A stretch of 64,000 nt of DNA from Halioxenophilus sp033283405. Lineage in GTDB: Bacteria > Pseudomonadota > Gammaproteobacteria > Pseudomonadales > Cellvibrionaceae. The DNA is taken from assembly GCF_033283405.1 (NCBI RefSeq), contig NZ_JAWMQR010000002.1:434001-498000 (forward strand), given 5' to 3'. The stretch's first letter is position 1, and each line of letters starts with the position of its first letter. The notes under the pieces are model-generated. The model was given only the letters and a program-made list of their open reading frames with translations, was not told the origin of the DNA and ran no database searches. Positions 37,637 to 46,048 of the stretch are shown here, piece after piece. The translations under genes and the position numbers were made by a program.

Positions 37637-38917
37637 ATGATTCGATTGTTTAACCGCTTCACTCTTGCCTGCATCACCACCCTGCTCGCCGCCACCAGCC
37701 ACGCCACCACCTGGGTTAAGGCCGACGCCCTCCTGGATGTGGTCAGTGGCAAACTGATCAACAACCCTATTGTCGAGATCGACGGCGACAAATTCGTGGC
37801 CGTGCACACCTCGCCACCTACCCCCGCCGAGGAGGACGAATGGGTTGATCTCTCCGGCATGACCCTGCTGCCCGGGCTGATGGATATGCACGTGCACATC
37901 ACCGGCAGCCACGCTGAACACGGTTATCGGCGCCTGCAGGCCACCTCCGGCCACGCCGCCATTCTCGGTACAGTTAACCTCAACACCACCCTGCAGGCCG
38001 GCTTTACCACCATTCGCAACCTGGGCGCGCCGGACTATATCGATATCGACCTGGCCAAGGCCGTGGATGAGGGTTTGATCCCAGGCCCACGTATGTTTGC
38101 CTCCGGCCCGTCGCTCGGCATTACCGGTGGCCACTGCGACAACAACCTGCTGCCCAAGGCGCTGAATGTGCCCGCAGATGGTGTCGCCGATGGCCCCTGG
38201 GCGGTGCGCACCAAGGTGCGCGAAAACATTAAATATGGCGCCAAGGTAATTAAGTTCTGCGCCACCGGCGGCGTCCTCTCCAAGGGCACCAAAGTGGGCG
38301 TGCAGCAGTACACCCTGGAGGAGATGCAGGCCCTGGTCGACGAAGCCCACCGGCGCGGTCTGATTGTCGCCGCCCACGCGCACGGCACCGAGGGCATTAA
38401 AGCGGCCATCGAAGCCGGGGTCGACTCGGTGGAACACGCCTCTTTTCTCGATGCCGAGGCCATTAAAATGGCCAAAAAACGCGGTACCTACTTCTCCATG
38501 GATATCTACGTCACCGAGTTTATTCTGAGCGAAGGCGAGGCCGCCGGCATACTGCCCGAGAGCCTGGAGAAGGAGCGCCAGACCGGCCAGCGCCAACGCA
38601 AGAGCTTTAGCGATGCCGTCGCCGCCGGCGTGAAGATGGTGTTTGGCACCGACGCCGCCGTCTACCCCCACGGCGACAACGCCAAGCAGTTCGCCCGCAT
38701 GGTGCGCTTTGGCATGACCGAGCTACAGGCCATTCAGGCCGCCACCATCAACGCCGCCACCCTGCTCAAGATGCAGGACCAGCTCGGCTCCGTAGCCAGC
38801 GGCAAGCAGGCTGACCTGATCGCCGTCGCCGGCAACCCGCTGGAAAACATATCGCTGTTGGAACAGGTGGGATTCGTCATGAAGGACGGCACAATATACA
38901 AACAACCAGAGCAGTAG
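37637..38917 (+). CDS. Exported metal-dependent amidohydrolase, Xaa-Pro dipeptidase/imidazolonepropionase-like
   Basis: 426-aa precursor with a signal peptide (FTLACITTLLAATSHA). Amidohydrolase-superfamily ligands are all present: HxH in MDMHVH, the bridging lysine in VIKFCATGG, His in AAHAHG, His in VEHASF, and Asp in FGTDAAVYPHG. Closest relatives by motif are periplasmic prolidase-like enzymes that cut Xaa-Pro dipeptides. It is a separate unit 144 bp after the sulfotransferase. A dipeptide-salvage role fits the neighbouring receptor and amidohydrolases. Confidence 0.88.
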   Translation: MIRLFNRFTLACITTLLAATSHATTWVKADALLDVVSGKLINNPIVEIDGDKFVAVHTSPPTPAEEDEWVDLSGMTLLPGLMDMHVHITGSHAEHGYRRLQATSGHAAILGTVNLNTTLQAGFTTIRNLGAPDYIDIDLAKAVDEGLIPGPRMFASGPSLGITGGHCDNNLLPKALNVPADGVADGPWAVRTKVRENIKYGAKVIKFCATGGVLSKGTKVGVQQYTLEEMQALVDEAHRRGLIVAAHAHGTEGIKAAIEAGVDSVEHASFLDAEAIKMAKKRGTYFSMDIYVTEFILSEGEAAGILPESLEKERQTGQRQRKSFSDAVAAGVKMVFGTDAAVYPHGDNAKQFARMVRFGMTELQAIQAATINAATLLKMQDQLGSVASGKQADLIAVAGNPLENISLLEQVGFVMKDGTIYKQPEQ

Positions 38918-39078
38918 TGAGGTAGCCTAGGCCATTGCGGTATAAAAGGCATTGATCGTTATTGCTCTAATGGCTGATCAACGCGCCACTGGCCTGACCC
39001 AAGCCCCTGCACCCGGGCAATGTTTTCCTAAAGCGGCCCCGCCGGCCGCACACTGATAAGTTTGGAGCACTCTCCCCC

Positions 39079-40443
39079 ATGCGTTTTACCTCTCTGATTA
39101 CCGCAGCCTGCCTGCTGGCCCTGGCTGGCTGCAGCCGCAGTGTCGACACGCCCCCACCGATCAACAAAAACCCCTACCCCAGTACCTACCAGCCACTGCC
39201 GCAGCAGGATCTGCTGATCACCCACGCCACCCTGCTCACCGGCACCGGCGTGCGCTTGGAGGATGCCGATGTCTATGTGCGTGATGGCAAGGTCAGTGAG
39301 ATTGGCCAGGGGTTGAACAAAGAGGGCGTAGCCGTGGTTGACGCCAGCGGCCAGTGGTTAACGCCGGGCATTATTGATGTCCACTCCCATCTGGGCGCCT
39401 ACCCGACACCGGCGGTGGACGCCCATCAGGATGGCAACGAAATTACCGGGCCCAACACCGCCATGGTGTGGGTGGAGCACTCCGTCTGGCCACAGGACCC
39501 GGGGTTTAACACCGCCCGCGCCGGCGGCATTACCACCCTGCAGATCCTCCCCGGCTCCGCCAACCTGTTTGGTGGGCGCGGGGTCACCCTGAAAAACGTA
39601 CCCGCCACCACCATGCAGGGGATGAAATTTCCCGGCGCCCCCTACAGCCTGAAGATGGCCTGTGGCGAAAACCCCAAGCGGGTTTATGGCGGCCGCCAAC
39701 AGGCCCCCGGCTCGCGCATGGGCAACATGGCCGGCTATCGTCAGGCCTGGGCCGATGCCGCCACCTATCGCACCGCCTGGCACAACTTTGAGAACGGCAC
39801 AGAAGCACAACCACCCGAACGCAATCTGCAGCTGGATACCCTGATGGGGGTATTGGACGGCGAGATTCTGATCCAGAACCACTGCTACAAGGCGGAGGAG
39901 ATGGCCATGATGATCGACCTGGGCAAGGAGTTCGGCTACCACGCCGGCACCTTCCACCACGCGGTGGAGGCCTACAAGGTGGCGGATCTGCTGGCCGAAA
40001 ATCACAACTGCGCGGCCATGTGGCCAGACTGGTGGGGCTTTAAGATGGAGGCCTACGACATGAGTTTTGAGAATGTGGCCATGGTGGCGGCGGCCAAGGG
40101 CGGCTGCGCTATTGTCCACTCCGACTCCGAACGCACCATCCAGCGCCTGAACCAGGAGGCGGGCAAGATCCTCTACCGGGCCAATGCCAACGGCTTTGCC
40201 TTCACCGAGGCCGACGCCATTGGCTGGATCACCTTAAACGCCGCCAAAGCCATGGGTATCGACCAGTACACGGGCTCCATCGAAACCGGCAAAAATGCCG
40301 ACCTGGTACTTTGGAACCAAAACCCATTCAGCGTCTACGCCCTGGCCCAGCAGGTGTTTATCGATGGCGCCAAGGTCTATGACCGCAACGACCCAGAGTA
40401 TCAACCCGTCAGCGATTTCAAACTTGGTCAGGAGGGCCTGTGA
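39079..40443 (+). CDS. Amidohydrolase lipoprotein
   Basis: 454-aa precursor with a lipoprotein signal peptide and lipobox LAGC, so it should be membrane-anchored in the envelope. Amidohydrolase fold: HxH in DVHSHLG, His in IQNHCYKAEEM, a later His in AGTFHHAVEAY, and Asp in VHSDSERT. ATLLTGTGVRLEDADVYVRDGKV and GKNADLVLWNQNPF are the beta-sandwich parts typical of imidazolonepropionase-like enzymes. It overlaps or abuts the next gene, whose product lacks these metal ligands, which suggests a functional pair. Confidence 0.87.
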   Translation: MRFTSLITAACLLALAGCSRSVDTPPPINKNPYPSTYQPLPQQDLLITHATLLTGTGVRLEDADVYVRDGKVSEIGQGLNKEGVAVVDASGQWLTPGIIDVHSHLGAYPTPAVDAHQDGNEITGPNTAMVWVEHSVWPQDPGFNTARAGGITTLQILPGSANLFGGRGVTLKNVPATTMQGMKFPGAPYSLKMACGENPKRVYGGRQQAPGSRMGNMAGYRQAWADAATYRTAWHNFENGTEAQPPERNLQLDTLMGVLDGEILIQNHCYKAEEMAMMIDLGKEFGYHAGTFHHAVEAYKVADLLAENHNCAAMWPDWWGFKMEAYDMSFENVAMVAAAKGGCAIVHSDSERTIQRLNQEAGKILYRANANGFAFTEADAIGWITLNAAKAMGIDQYTGSIETGKNADLVLWNQNPFSVYALAQQVFIDGAKVYDRNDPEYQPVSDFKLGQEGL

Positions 40444-40445
40444 GC

Positions 40446-41720
40446 ATGAAATTTAAGTCACCGCTGCAAGCCAACCCCAAACCCACCTGGCTGGCCCGCA
40501 CCCTGATCGGCCTCAGCCTGGCCGCCGGCGCTCAGTTAGCCGCGGCCTCCAGCACCGCCATTATCAACGCCACCCTCTACACGGCCACCGAACAGGGCAC
40601 TCTCAGCAACGCCAGCCTGGTGTTTGAAGACGGCGTGATCACCGCCATCAATCCCGAACAGATAACCGCCGATGAGATCATCGATGCCCAGGGCGGCACC
40701 GTCACGCCCGGTTTCATCGGCAGCCTCAACAGCCTGGGGCTGGTGGAGGTGGGCGCCGTTGAGCAGAGCGAAGATGACGAGTTGGAGAAACCCGATCTCA
40801 ACTTCGCGCCGGTGCTGGCATTCAACCCGGAATCAACTGCCATTGCCGTCGCGCGCAGCGGTGGCGTCACCCGCGATGTGGTCGTGCCGGGCGGCAGCAA
40901 AGAGCCCTTTGCCGGCGTCGCTGGTGCGGTCACGCTGACCGGTGAATTGGCCTTGCCGGACAGCAAACCGGTGGCCGCCGTCACCTACCTTACGGGGATG
41001 AAGGGTTACTCCCGGGCCGACACCCTGCGCAAGCTCTATCAACAGCTGCAGGCGCGTATCGACGAGGTGAGCAAACCCAAGAAAGGCGATGAACCCGCCG
41101 CCGCTCCCAGCGCCGCCCAGCTCACCTTGGATGCCCTGTTGGCGGGCTCGATTCCCCTGCTGGCCTACAGCGACCGGCCGGCCGACATCCTGCAGTTGCT
41201 CGCCCTGCAAGAGCACTTCAAGCTCAAGCTGGTGATCGCCGGTGGTACCGGTGCGGTGGCCGTAAAAGAGCAGCTCGCCGCCGCCGGCGTACCGGTAATT
41301 CTCGATGCCCTGCACGACCTGCCTGAGAGCTTTGACCAGTTGCACGCCTCACTCAGCAATGCCAGCACACTGCACCAGGCCGGTGTGACCGTGGGCCTGG
41401 CGGTAATGGCCGATGCCACCCAGGCGCTCTACCAACTGCGCTTTGGCGCCGGTAACGCCATTGCCAACGGCCTGCCACCGGAGGCGGCACTGGCCGCCAT
41501 TACCCGTGTGCCAGCGGCCATCTTTGGTTTGCCGGCCGGCAGCCTGGAGGCGGGCAAGGCCGCCGACCTGGTGCTCTGGCGGAACGATCCGTTTGATTTC
41601 CCGGGCCAGGTGCAAAACCTCTGGATCGAGGGCCAGCTGTACGGAACGCAAACGCGCCCCGATCAACTGCGCGAGCGCTATCGCGCCGATGCCGAGCTGC
41701 CACCCGCCTACCGCAAGTAG
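40446..41720 (+). CDS. Exported amidohydrolase-like protein without metal ligands (probable pseudoenzyme)
   Basis: About 424 aa. A signal peptide (TLIGLSLAAGAQLAAA) is followed by the beta-sandwich start (AIINATLYTATEQGTL) and the typical C-terminal end (LEAGKAADLVLWRNDPF). In the expected D-x-H-x-H strand the sequence is PGFIGSLNS: both histidines are replaced (L94, S96), and the later Asp signature reads VMADATQAL without the other ligands. Catalysis by the usual mechanism is unlikely. GTG 40440 overlapping the upstream TGA is an alternative start; both give coupling to the active partner. I infer a heteromer subunit or scaffold. Confidence 0.82.
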   Translation: MKFKSPLQANPKPTWLARTLIGLSLAAGAQLAAASSTAIINATLYTATEQGTLSNASLVFEDGVITAINPEQITADEIIDAQGGTVTPGFIGSLNSLGLVEVGAVEQSEDDELEKPDLNFAPVLAFNPESTAIAVARSGGVTRDVVVPGGSKEPFAGVAGAVTLTGELALPDSKPVAAVTYLTGMKGYSRADTLRKLYQQLQARIDEVSKPKKGDEPAAAPSAAQLTLDALLAGSIPLLAYSDRPADILQLLALQEHFKLKLVIAGGTGAVAVKEQLAAAGVPVILDALHDLPESFDQLHASLSNASTLHQAGVTVGLAVMADATQALYQLRFGAGNAIANGLPPEAALAAITRVPAAIFGLPAGSLEAGKAADLVLWRNDPFDFPGQVQNLWIEGQLYGTQTRPDQLRERYRADAELPPAYRK

Positions 41721-41727
41721 CACCAAA

Positions 41728-41793
41728 CAGCACCCTTCGCAGTCCTTGCCGGTCCTGTAGAGGGTGCTGACCAGCCGCCAATTTCTCTGGCGG
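41728..41793 (+). terminator. Hairpins after the amidohydrolase pair
   Basis: CAGCACCCT (41728-41736) pairs perfectly with AGGGTGCTG (41761-41769) across a 24-base loop, and a 6-bp stem follows (41775-41780 with 41788-41793). No T-run follows, so termination is uncertain. Confidence 0.35.
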
Positions 41794-41848
41794 TCAATAC
41801 AACTCGACTATCCCAATGTTGCAGAAAATGTGGTTAAATTCGCGCCAC

Positions 41849-41879
41849 AACCGCAGCTGCCCACCCGGCAGCAGCGGTT
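41849..41879. repeat. Strong palindrome in the leader region of etfBA
   Basis: 13-base arms with one mismatch (41849-41861 and 41867-41879) enclose CACCC. The core GCTGCC-N5-GGCAGC recurs as GCTGCC-N6-GGCAGC at 43891-43908, on the other side of the etf genes. It could be a small palindromic repeat or an RNA structure. The rest of 41794-42093 shows only a possible promoter. Confidence 0.45.
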
Positions 41880-41995
41880 CGAATCCAGTAAAAAACCCTG
41901 TGGGCGCCTGGGCTGGGTGACTAAATCCAACGCTGAATAATGGAGTCAAACCCCACCTTTGCGGCGCCCCGGACCGCGCCTCTGGCCATTTATCG

Positions 41996-42004
41996 TGTTA
42001 GAAT
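41996..42004 (+). promoter_or_regulatory. Possible extended -10 promoter element of etfBA
   Basis: TGT followed by TAGAAT (41999-42004), with no clear -35, about 90 bp before the etfB ATG. Confidence 0.3.
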
Positions 42005-42093
42005 GCGGCCGTTTGCGTGAACATCGGCAACCCCAAGCTGGCGTTGCTGAATCCCATAACTAGAACTTACAGTCCTGGAGATTAGTACCCAAC

Positions 42094-42849
42094 ATGTCAC
42101 TCAAAGTACTCGTAGCCGTCAAACGGGTTGTCGACTACAACGTCAAAGTGCGCCCTCTTTCCGATGGCAGCGGCGTTGATATTGCCAACGTAAAAATGTC
42201 GATCAACCCCTTCTGTGAAATCGCTGTTGAAGAGGCGGTGCGCCTGAAAGAGAAAGGCATTGCCGCAGAAGTCATCGCCGTTTCTATCGGCCCCAAACAA
42301 TCCCAGGAGCAAATCCGCACCGCGCTCGCACTGGGCGCCGACCGTGGCATTCTGGTGGAAACCGACCAGGAGCTGCAGCCGCTGGCCATCGCCAAATGCC
42401 TAAAAGCCATCGCCGATAAAGAGTCCCCCGACCTGGTTATCCTGGGCAAACAGTCCATCGATGGCGACAATAACCAGACCGGTCAAATGCTGGGCGCCCT
42501 CGCCGGCATGGGCCAGGGTACCTTCGCCTCTGAGGTGGTGGTTGCCGACGGTAAAGTGAAAGTCACCCGTGAAATTGACGGCGGCTTGCAAACCGTTGAG
42601 CTGAACCTGCCCGCCATCGTGACCACCGACCTGCGTCTGAACGAACCCCGCTACGCATCACTGCCCAACATCATGAAAGCCAAGAAAAAGCCGCTCGACA
42701 CCATGTCTCCGGCCGATCTGGGTGTCGACACCACCGCCCGTGTACAGACCTTGAAAGTCGAGCTGCCAGCTGAGCGCTCTGCGGGTATCAAAGTGGCCGA
42801 TGTGGCCGAGCTGGTAGAAAAATTGAAGAATGAGGCGAAAGTAATCTAA
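42094..42849 (+). CDS. etfB: Electron transfer flavoprotein beta subunit
   Basis: 251 aa, AMP-binding small subunit of ETF, which collects electrons from acyl-CoA and other dehydrogenases and passes them to ETF-quinone oxidoreductase. Seen are VAVKRVVDYNVKV, MSINPFCEIAVEEAVRLKEKG, the nucleotide loop GKQSIDGDNNQTGQMLG, and LNLPAIVTTDLRLNEPRYASLPNIMKAK. The stop overlaps the etfA ATG as TAATG. Confidence 0.98.
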   Translation: MSLKVLVAVKRVVDYNVKVRPLSDGSGVDIANVKMSINPFCEIAVEEAVRLKEKGIAAEVIAVSIGPKQSQEQIRTALALGADRGILVETDQELQPLAIAKCLKAIADKESPDLVILGKQSIDGDNNQTGQMLGALAGMGQGTFASEVVVADGKVKVTREIDGGLQTVELNLPAIVTTDLRLNEPRYASLPNIMKAKKKPLDTMSPADLGVDTTARVQTLKVELPAERSAGIKVADVAELVEKLKNEAKVI

Positions 42850-43778
42850 TGAGTATTTTAGTCATTGCCGAACACGACAACGCCACACTGAAAGCTGCCA
42901 CTCTCAACACCATTGCCGCCGCGCAAGCCATTGGTGGCGATATTGACGTACTGGTCGCCGGTGCCGATTGTGGCGCCGCTGCCGATGCCGCCGCTGCCGC
43001 TGCCGGTGTGGCCAAGGTTATCAAAGCCGACAACGCTGCCTACGCACACCAACTGGCCGAAAACATGGCTCTGCTGGTAGCCGAAGTGGGCAAGGGTTAC
43101 AGCCACATCCTGGCACCTGCCACCACTGGCGGTAAAAACTTTATACCACGCGCCGCCGCGCTGCTGGATGTTCAGGCTATCTCCGACATCATCGGTGTCG
43201 ACAGCCCAGACACCTTCAAGCGCCCCATCTACGCCGGTAACGTTATCGCCACCGTTAAAAGTGAAGACTCCATCAAGGTGATCACCGTCCGTGGTACCGC
43301 CTTTGATCCGGTAGCGGCGACTGGCGGTTCTGCCAGCATTGAGAGCCTGGACACCGTCACCGACGCTGGCATCTCCAGTTTTGTTGGTGAAGAGCTGGCT
43401 AAGAGTGACCGTCCTGAACTGACCGCGGCCAAGATCGTTATCTCCGGTGGTCGCGGTATGCAGAACGGTGAAAACTTCGAAATGCTCTACAAGGTGGCCG
43501 ATAAACTGGGTGCCGCTGTCGGTGCTTCCCGCGCCGCTGTCGATGCCGGCTATGTGCCCAACGATCTGCAGGTTGGCCAAACCGGTAAGATTGTTGCCCC
43601 GGACCTCTACGTTGCCGTGGGAATTTCCGGTGCCATTCAGCACTTGGCGGGTATGAAAGACTCCAAGGTGATTGTCGCCATCAACAAAGATGAAGAAGCG
43701 CCAATCTTCCAGGTTGCCGACTATGGCCTGGTCGCTGATCTGTTCCAAGCTGTACCCGAGCTTGAAACAAAACTGTAA
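42849..43778 (+). CDS. etfA: Electron transfer flavoprotein alpha subunit
   Basis: 309 aa, FAD-binding large subunit. Seen are HILAPATTGGKNFIPRAAALLDVQAISDI, VISGGRGMQNGENF and the FAD-binding C-terminal VGQTGKIVAPDLYVAVGISGAIQHLAGMKDSKVIVAINKD signature region. Translationally coupled to etfB and followed by a strong terminator. Its partner dehydrogenases are not in this window. Confidence 0.98.
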   Translation: MSILVIAEHDNATLKAATLNTIAAAQAIGGDIDVLVAGADCGAAADAAAAAAGVAKVIKADNAAYAHQLAENMALLVAEVGKGYSHILAPATTGGKNFIPRAAALLDVQAISDIIGVDSPDTFKRPIYAGNVIATVKSEDSIKVITVRGTAFDPVAATGGSASIESLDTVTDAGISSFVGEELAKSDRPELTAAKIVISGGRGMQNGENFEMLYKVADKLGAAVGASRAAVDAGYVPNDLQVGQTGKIVAPDLYVAVGISGAIQHLAGMKDSKVIVAINKDEEAPIFQVADYGLVADLFQAVPELETKL

Positions 43779-43801
43779 AACCCCGCTGCAGATCACAGCG
43801 C

Positions 43802-43835
43802 AAAGCCCATGCCCTTGGTATGGGCTTTTTATTTT
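43802..43835 (+). terminator. Rho-independent terminator of etfBA
   Basis: A 9-bp stem (43802-43810 with 43820-43828) with a 9-base loop runs into TTTTTATTTT. It lies 23 bases after the etfA stop. A small GATGGT-AAA-ACCATC hairpin follows at 43838-43852. Confidence 0.85.
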
Positions 43836-43890
43836 GTGATGGTAAAACCATCGACAAACCGCGAACTCTTTCTCATTTTGCGTTGCAAGC

Positions 43891-43908
43891 GCTGCCACAA
43901 CCGGCAGC
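43891..43908. repeat. GCTGCC-N6-GGCAGC palindrome downstream of etfA
   Basis: Core arms identical to the palindrome at 41856-41872. A short T-run follows about 9 bases later. It lies in the 384-bp gap before the sigma factor gene, where no coding sequence is seen. Confidence 0.4.
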
Positions 43909-44162
43909 TGTCTTGCCTTTTTAGCACTATGGTCCTAGCTTACTTCACCCTTTGTCACGCCAGAGGCTGACATGCGGCTTAGGTAGAGCGTATATAACCC
44001 TTTTGTGGCATTATTGCTGCCTTATTCAAGGATCAGGTCTAACCCGAAGGGTGGACCAAAAACAGGGCAGTTTTCTAATGATAAACAGTCTCACCGATGT
44101 GCGGCAGTAAACCCGCCGACACCGGTGCAGGTTAGATAATTTGGGAATTGGGGATTGTTTGA

Positions 44163-44747
44163 GTGAGTGTTCACGGCAAAGGGCTGGACGATACCGATTT
44201 GGATCGGCTCTCCTATGAAGCCTTGGTTGACCAGATCCAGGCCGGCAACGCCAAGGCCGAAATGCAGATGGTTAATCGTTTCGCCCATGGCCTACGGGTC
44301 ATGCTTAGCCGGAAGTGCTCGCCCGATGTAGCCGAAGATGTGTCCCAGGAGACCTGGCGCGTCGTCATAGAGAAGGTCCGTAACGGCGATCTGCGCCAAC
44401 CGGATCGGCTGCCGGCTTTCATTCATCAAATCGCCAGAAACCAAGTTGTTATGTATTTCCGCAAACATTCGGACACCCAAGAGCAGCCAGACGACAACGA
44501 TCTGGTATCACCTGGGCTAAATCCGGAACAGACATACGAAATAAACCAGCTGCAGCAGTATGTTCGGGATCTTATCGAGCAGCTGGACACTCCCCGCGAT
44601 CGAGAGATTTTAATGCGTTTCTATGTTCAGGAAGAGGAAAAAGAGGAGATCTGTAAAGATCTCGATCTATCCAGCCAGCACTTCAACCGGGTCATCTACC
44701 GCGCCAAAATGCGGATGCGGTCCTACTTGGTAAAAAATCTGGACTAA
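44163..44747 (+). CDS. ECF-type RNA polymerase sigma factor
   Basis: 194 aa. Region 2 reads VNRFAHGLRVMLSRKCSPDVAEDV then SQETWRVVIEKV and PAFIHQIARNQVVMYFRK. Region 4 near 130-190 reads LDTPRDREILMRFYVQEEEKEEICKDLDLSSQHFNRVIYRAKMRMR-like, a typical helix-turn-helix. No region 1 or 3, as in ECF factors. The start is GTG 44163 with TTGGGGA upstream. A one-TM anti-sigma-like gene follows after 101 bp, then the CHAT/protease cluster, so this sigma factor probably controls that cluster. The signal it answers is unknown. Confidence 0.9.
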   Translation: MSVHGKGLDDTDLDRLSYEALVDQIQAGNAKAEMQMVNRFAHGLRVMLSRKCSPDVAEDVSQETWRVVIEKVRNGDLRQPDRLPAFIHQIARNQVVMYFRKHSDTQEQPDDNDLVSPGLNPEQTYEINQLQQYVRDLIEQLDTPRDREILMRFYVQEEEKEEICKDLDLSSQHFNRVIYRAKMRMRSYLVKNLD

Positions 44748-44848
44748 ATGTCAAATAGATTAAACGCGTGAGACTTATTTCTCTGAGCCAACACTAGGTT
44801 ACCAAGAAGCCAGCGTATAAGCCGGCTCAATTGCGGAGAGAATCAACA

Positions 44849-45550
44849 GTGAATTTCGACAATCAAAACAACGCCTTCGACGAACGTGTCGACCGCTATC
44901 TGCGCGGCAAGATGACGGAGGCCGAGGAGCTGGAGTTCGAGATCGAATATCTCGACAACCCCCGGCTGCTCGCCGAAGTGGAAATGGTCGAGCGCCTGAT
45001 GCGGGGCCTGGAGCTCAACAAGTCACTCCCCAGTACCCCCAGGGCAGCAACCACCACCATGCGCCCCGTCTCTCTGACCGATACCCTCAAGCAGTGGCTC
45101 AGCGACTGGTTCACCCCACAAACTGCCTGGGGCGCCGCCGCCGCAGCGATTGTGCTGGTGCCCTTGATGTCTATCATCTCGCCAGAGCTCAACACCCCAG
45201 CCGATGCCCCAACCGGCGTACAGCCTACCTACGTGCATCTGCTCGGTCAGAAAGTCCGTTCACTCAGCACCAGCGAGGATGTTATCTACCTGGAGCCCGA
45301 ACAGAAAAACCTGGTTATCGGCTTTACCAGCGAGCCCTCCTTCGGTGTTCCGGAGCCTGTTACGGTTAACGTTTACGATGCCAACGATCAGTTGGTATGG
45401 CACCAGGATGGCCTGTTACCCGACTACCGCTGGACCGTCTATCTGAGCGTAAACGCCACCGAACTGAAACCCGGTGAATACCGCTACGAGTTACTCAGTG
45501 AAGGCGAGGCTGTAAGCCAAGGCCAATTTGCCATGCAATACACGCAGTAA
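44849..45550 (+). CDS. Putative single-pass anti-sigma factor
   Basis: 233 aa. Residues 1-55 (FDERVDRYLRGKMTEAEE, then FEIEYLDNPRLLAEVEMVE) resemble the sigma-binding helices of anti-sigma factors but lack the zinc-ligand HxxxCxxC. One TM helix lies at about 92-110 (TAWGAAAAAIVLVPLMSII). A periplasmic beta-rich domain of about 120 residues follows (VHLLGQKVRSLS, PEPVTVNVYDANDQLVW, GEYRYELLSEGE), Ig-like in pattern. GTG 44849 has GGAGAG 8 bases upstream; a TTG at 44831 is less likely. Location after an ECF sigma gene and the topology support the call; no database match could be checked. Confidence 0.65.
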   Translation: MNFDNQNNAFDERVDRYLRGKMTEAEELEFEIEYLDNPRLLAEVEMVERLMRGLELNKSLPSTPRAATTTMRPVSLTDTLKQWLSDWFTPQTAWGAAAAAIVLVPLMSIISPELNTPADAPTGVQPTYVHLLGQKVRSLSTSEDVIYLEPEQKNLVIGFTSEPSFGVPEPVTVNVYDANDQLVWHQDGLLPDYRWTVYLSVNATELKPGEYRYELLSEGEAVSQGQFAMQYTQ

Positions 45551-45783
45551 TCGCAGCACCTTACAAAAATAGAAGAAATAACCTCGGTTTTAGGGTCGCT
45601 CCGCGCGCACAGAAACAAACCCATAAAAATATAAAAAGCCCAGAAAAATATGAAAACGGGCAGTATCAATAAAGAGCCTGCAACGAAAAAACTAACACGT
45701 TTGGCTAATAACCTTAGTTGCATAAATATCACCAGCATAACTGCCCAAAACGCCAACGCTGGCAACCACTGCACGCCGAACAA
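45484..45783 (-). CDS. Possible small membrane protein (doubtful)
   Basis: A 99-codon frame opposite the end of the anti-sigma gene, with two strongly hydrophobic stretches (LPALAFWAVMLVIFMQL and FVAGSLLILPVFIFFWAFYI). It starts with TTG directly after a stop, has no ribosome site and overlaps the neighbour by 67 bp. The 498-bp gap 45551-46048 is visibly A/T-rich compared with its surroundings and otherwise empty, so this may be a remnant or chance. Confidence 0.25.
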   Translation of the reverse strand: MFGVQWLPALAFWAVMLVIFMQLRLLAKRVSFFVAGSLLILPVFIFFWAFYIFMGLFLCARSDPKTEVISSIFVRCCDYCVYCMANWPWLTASPSLSNS

Positions 45784-46048
45784 TTAAAAAAGACGGGATA
45801 TTAAAACGTTGGCACGGAATGTCTCCTTTTGCCAACACGCCGGCAATAAATAACTCGCCACCACACGCTGGCCCAGGTCACCTATTCCATAGCTTTCACC
45901 GCTCCATGCCCAACAAAAGCTGACACACAATTTTCCCACCGCCATTCAGGCAGCCGATCAACCGTCACAAATGAGACAAAAGCGAGTCAATCAAAGTAGA
46001 GTTCATGCGAGACTTTGTTCCGCAATGCAGCACTAATATTAGGAGCCG

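Noticed and set aside
41875..41886. Sequence resembling a tRNA T-loop (GGTTCGAATCC)
   Set aside because: The flanking bases do not form the 5-bp T-stem and no acceptor or anticodon arm is present. It is part of the palindrome before etfB.
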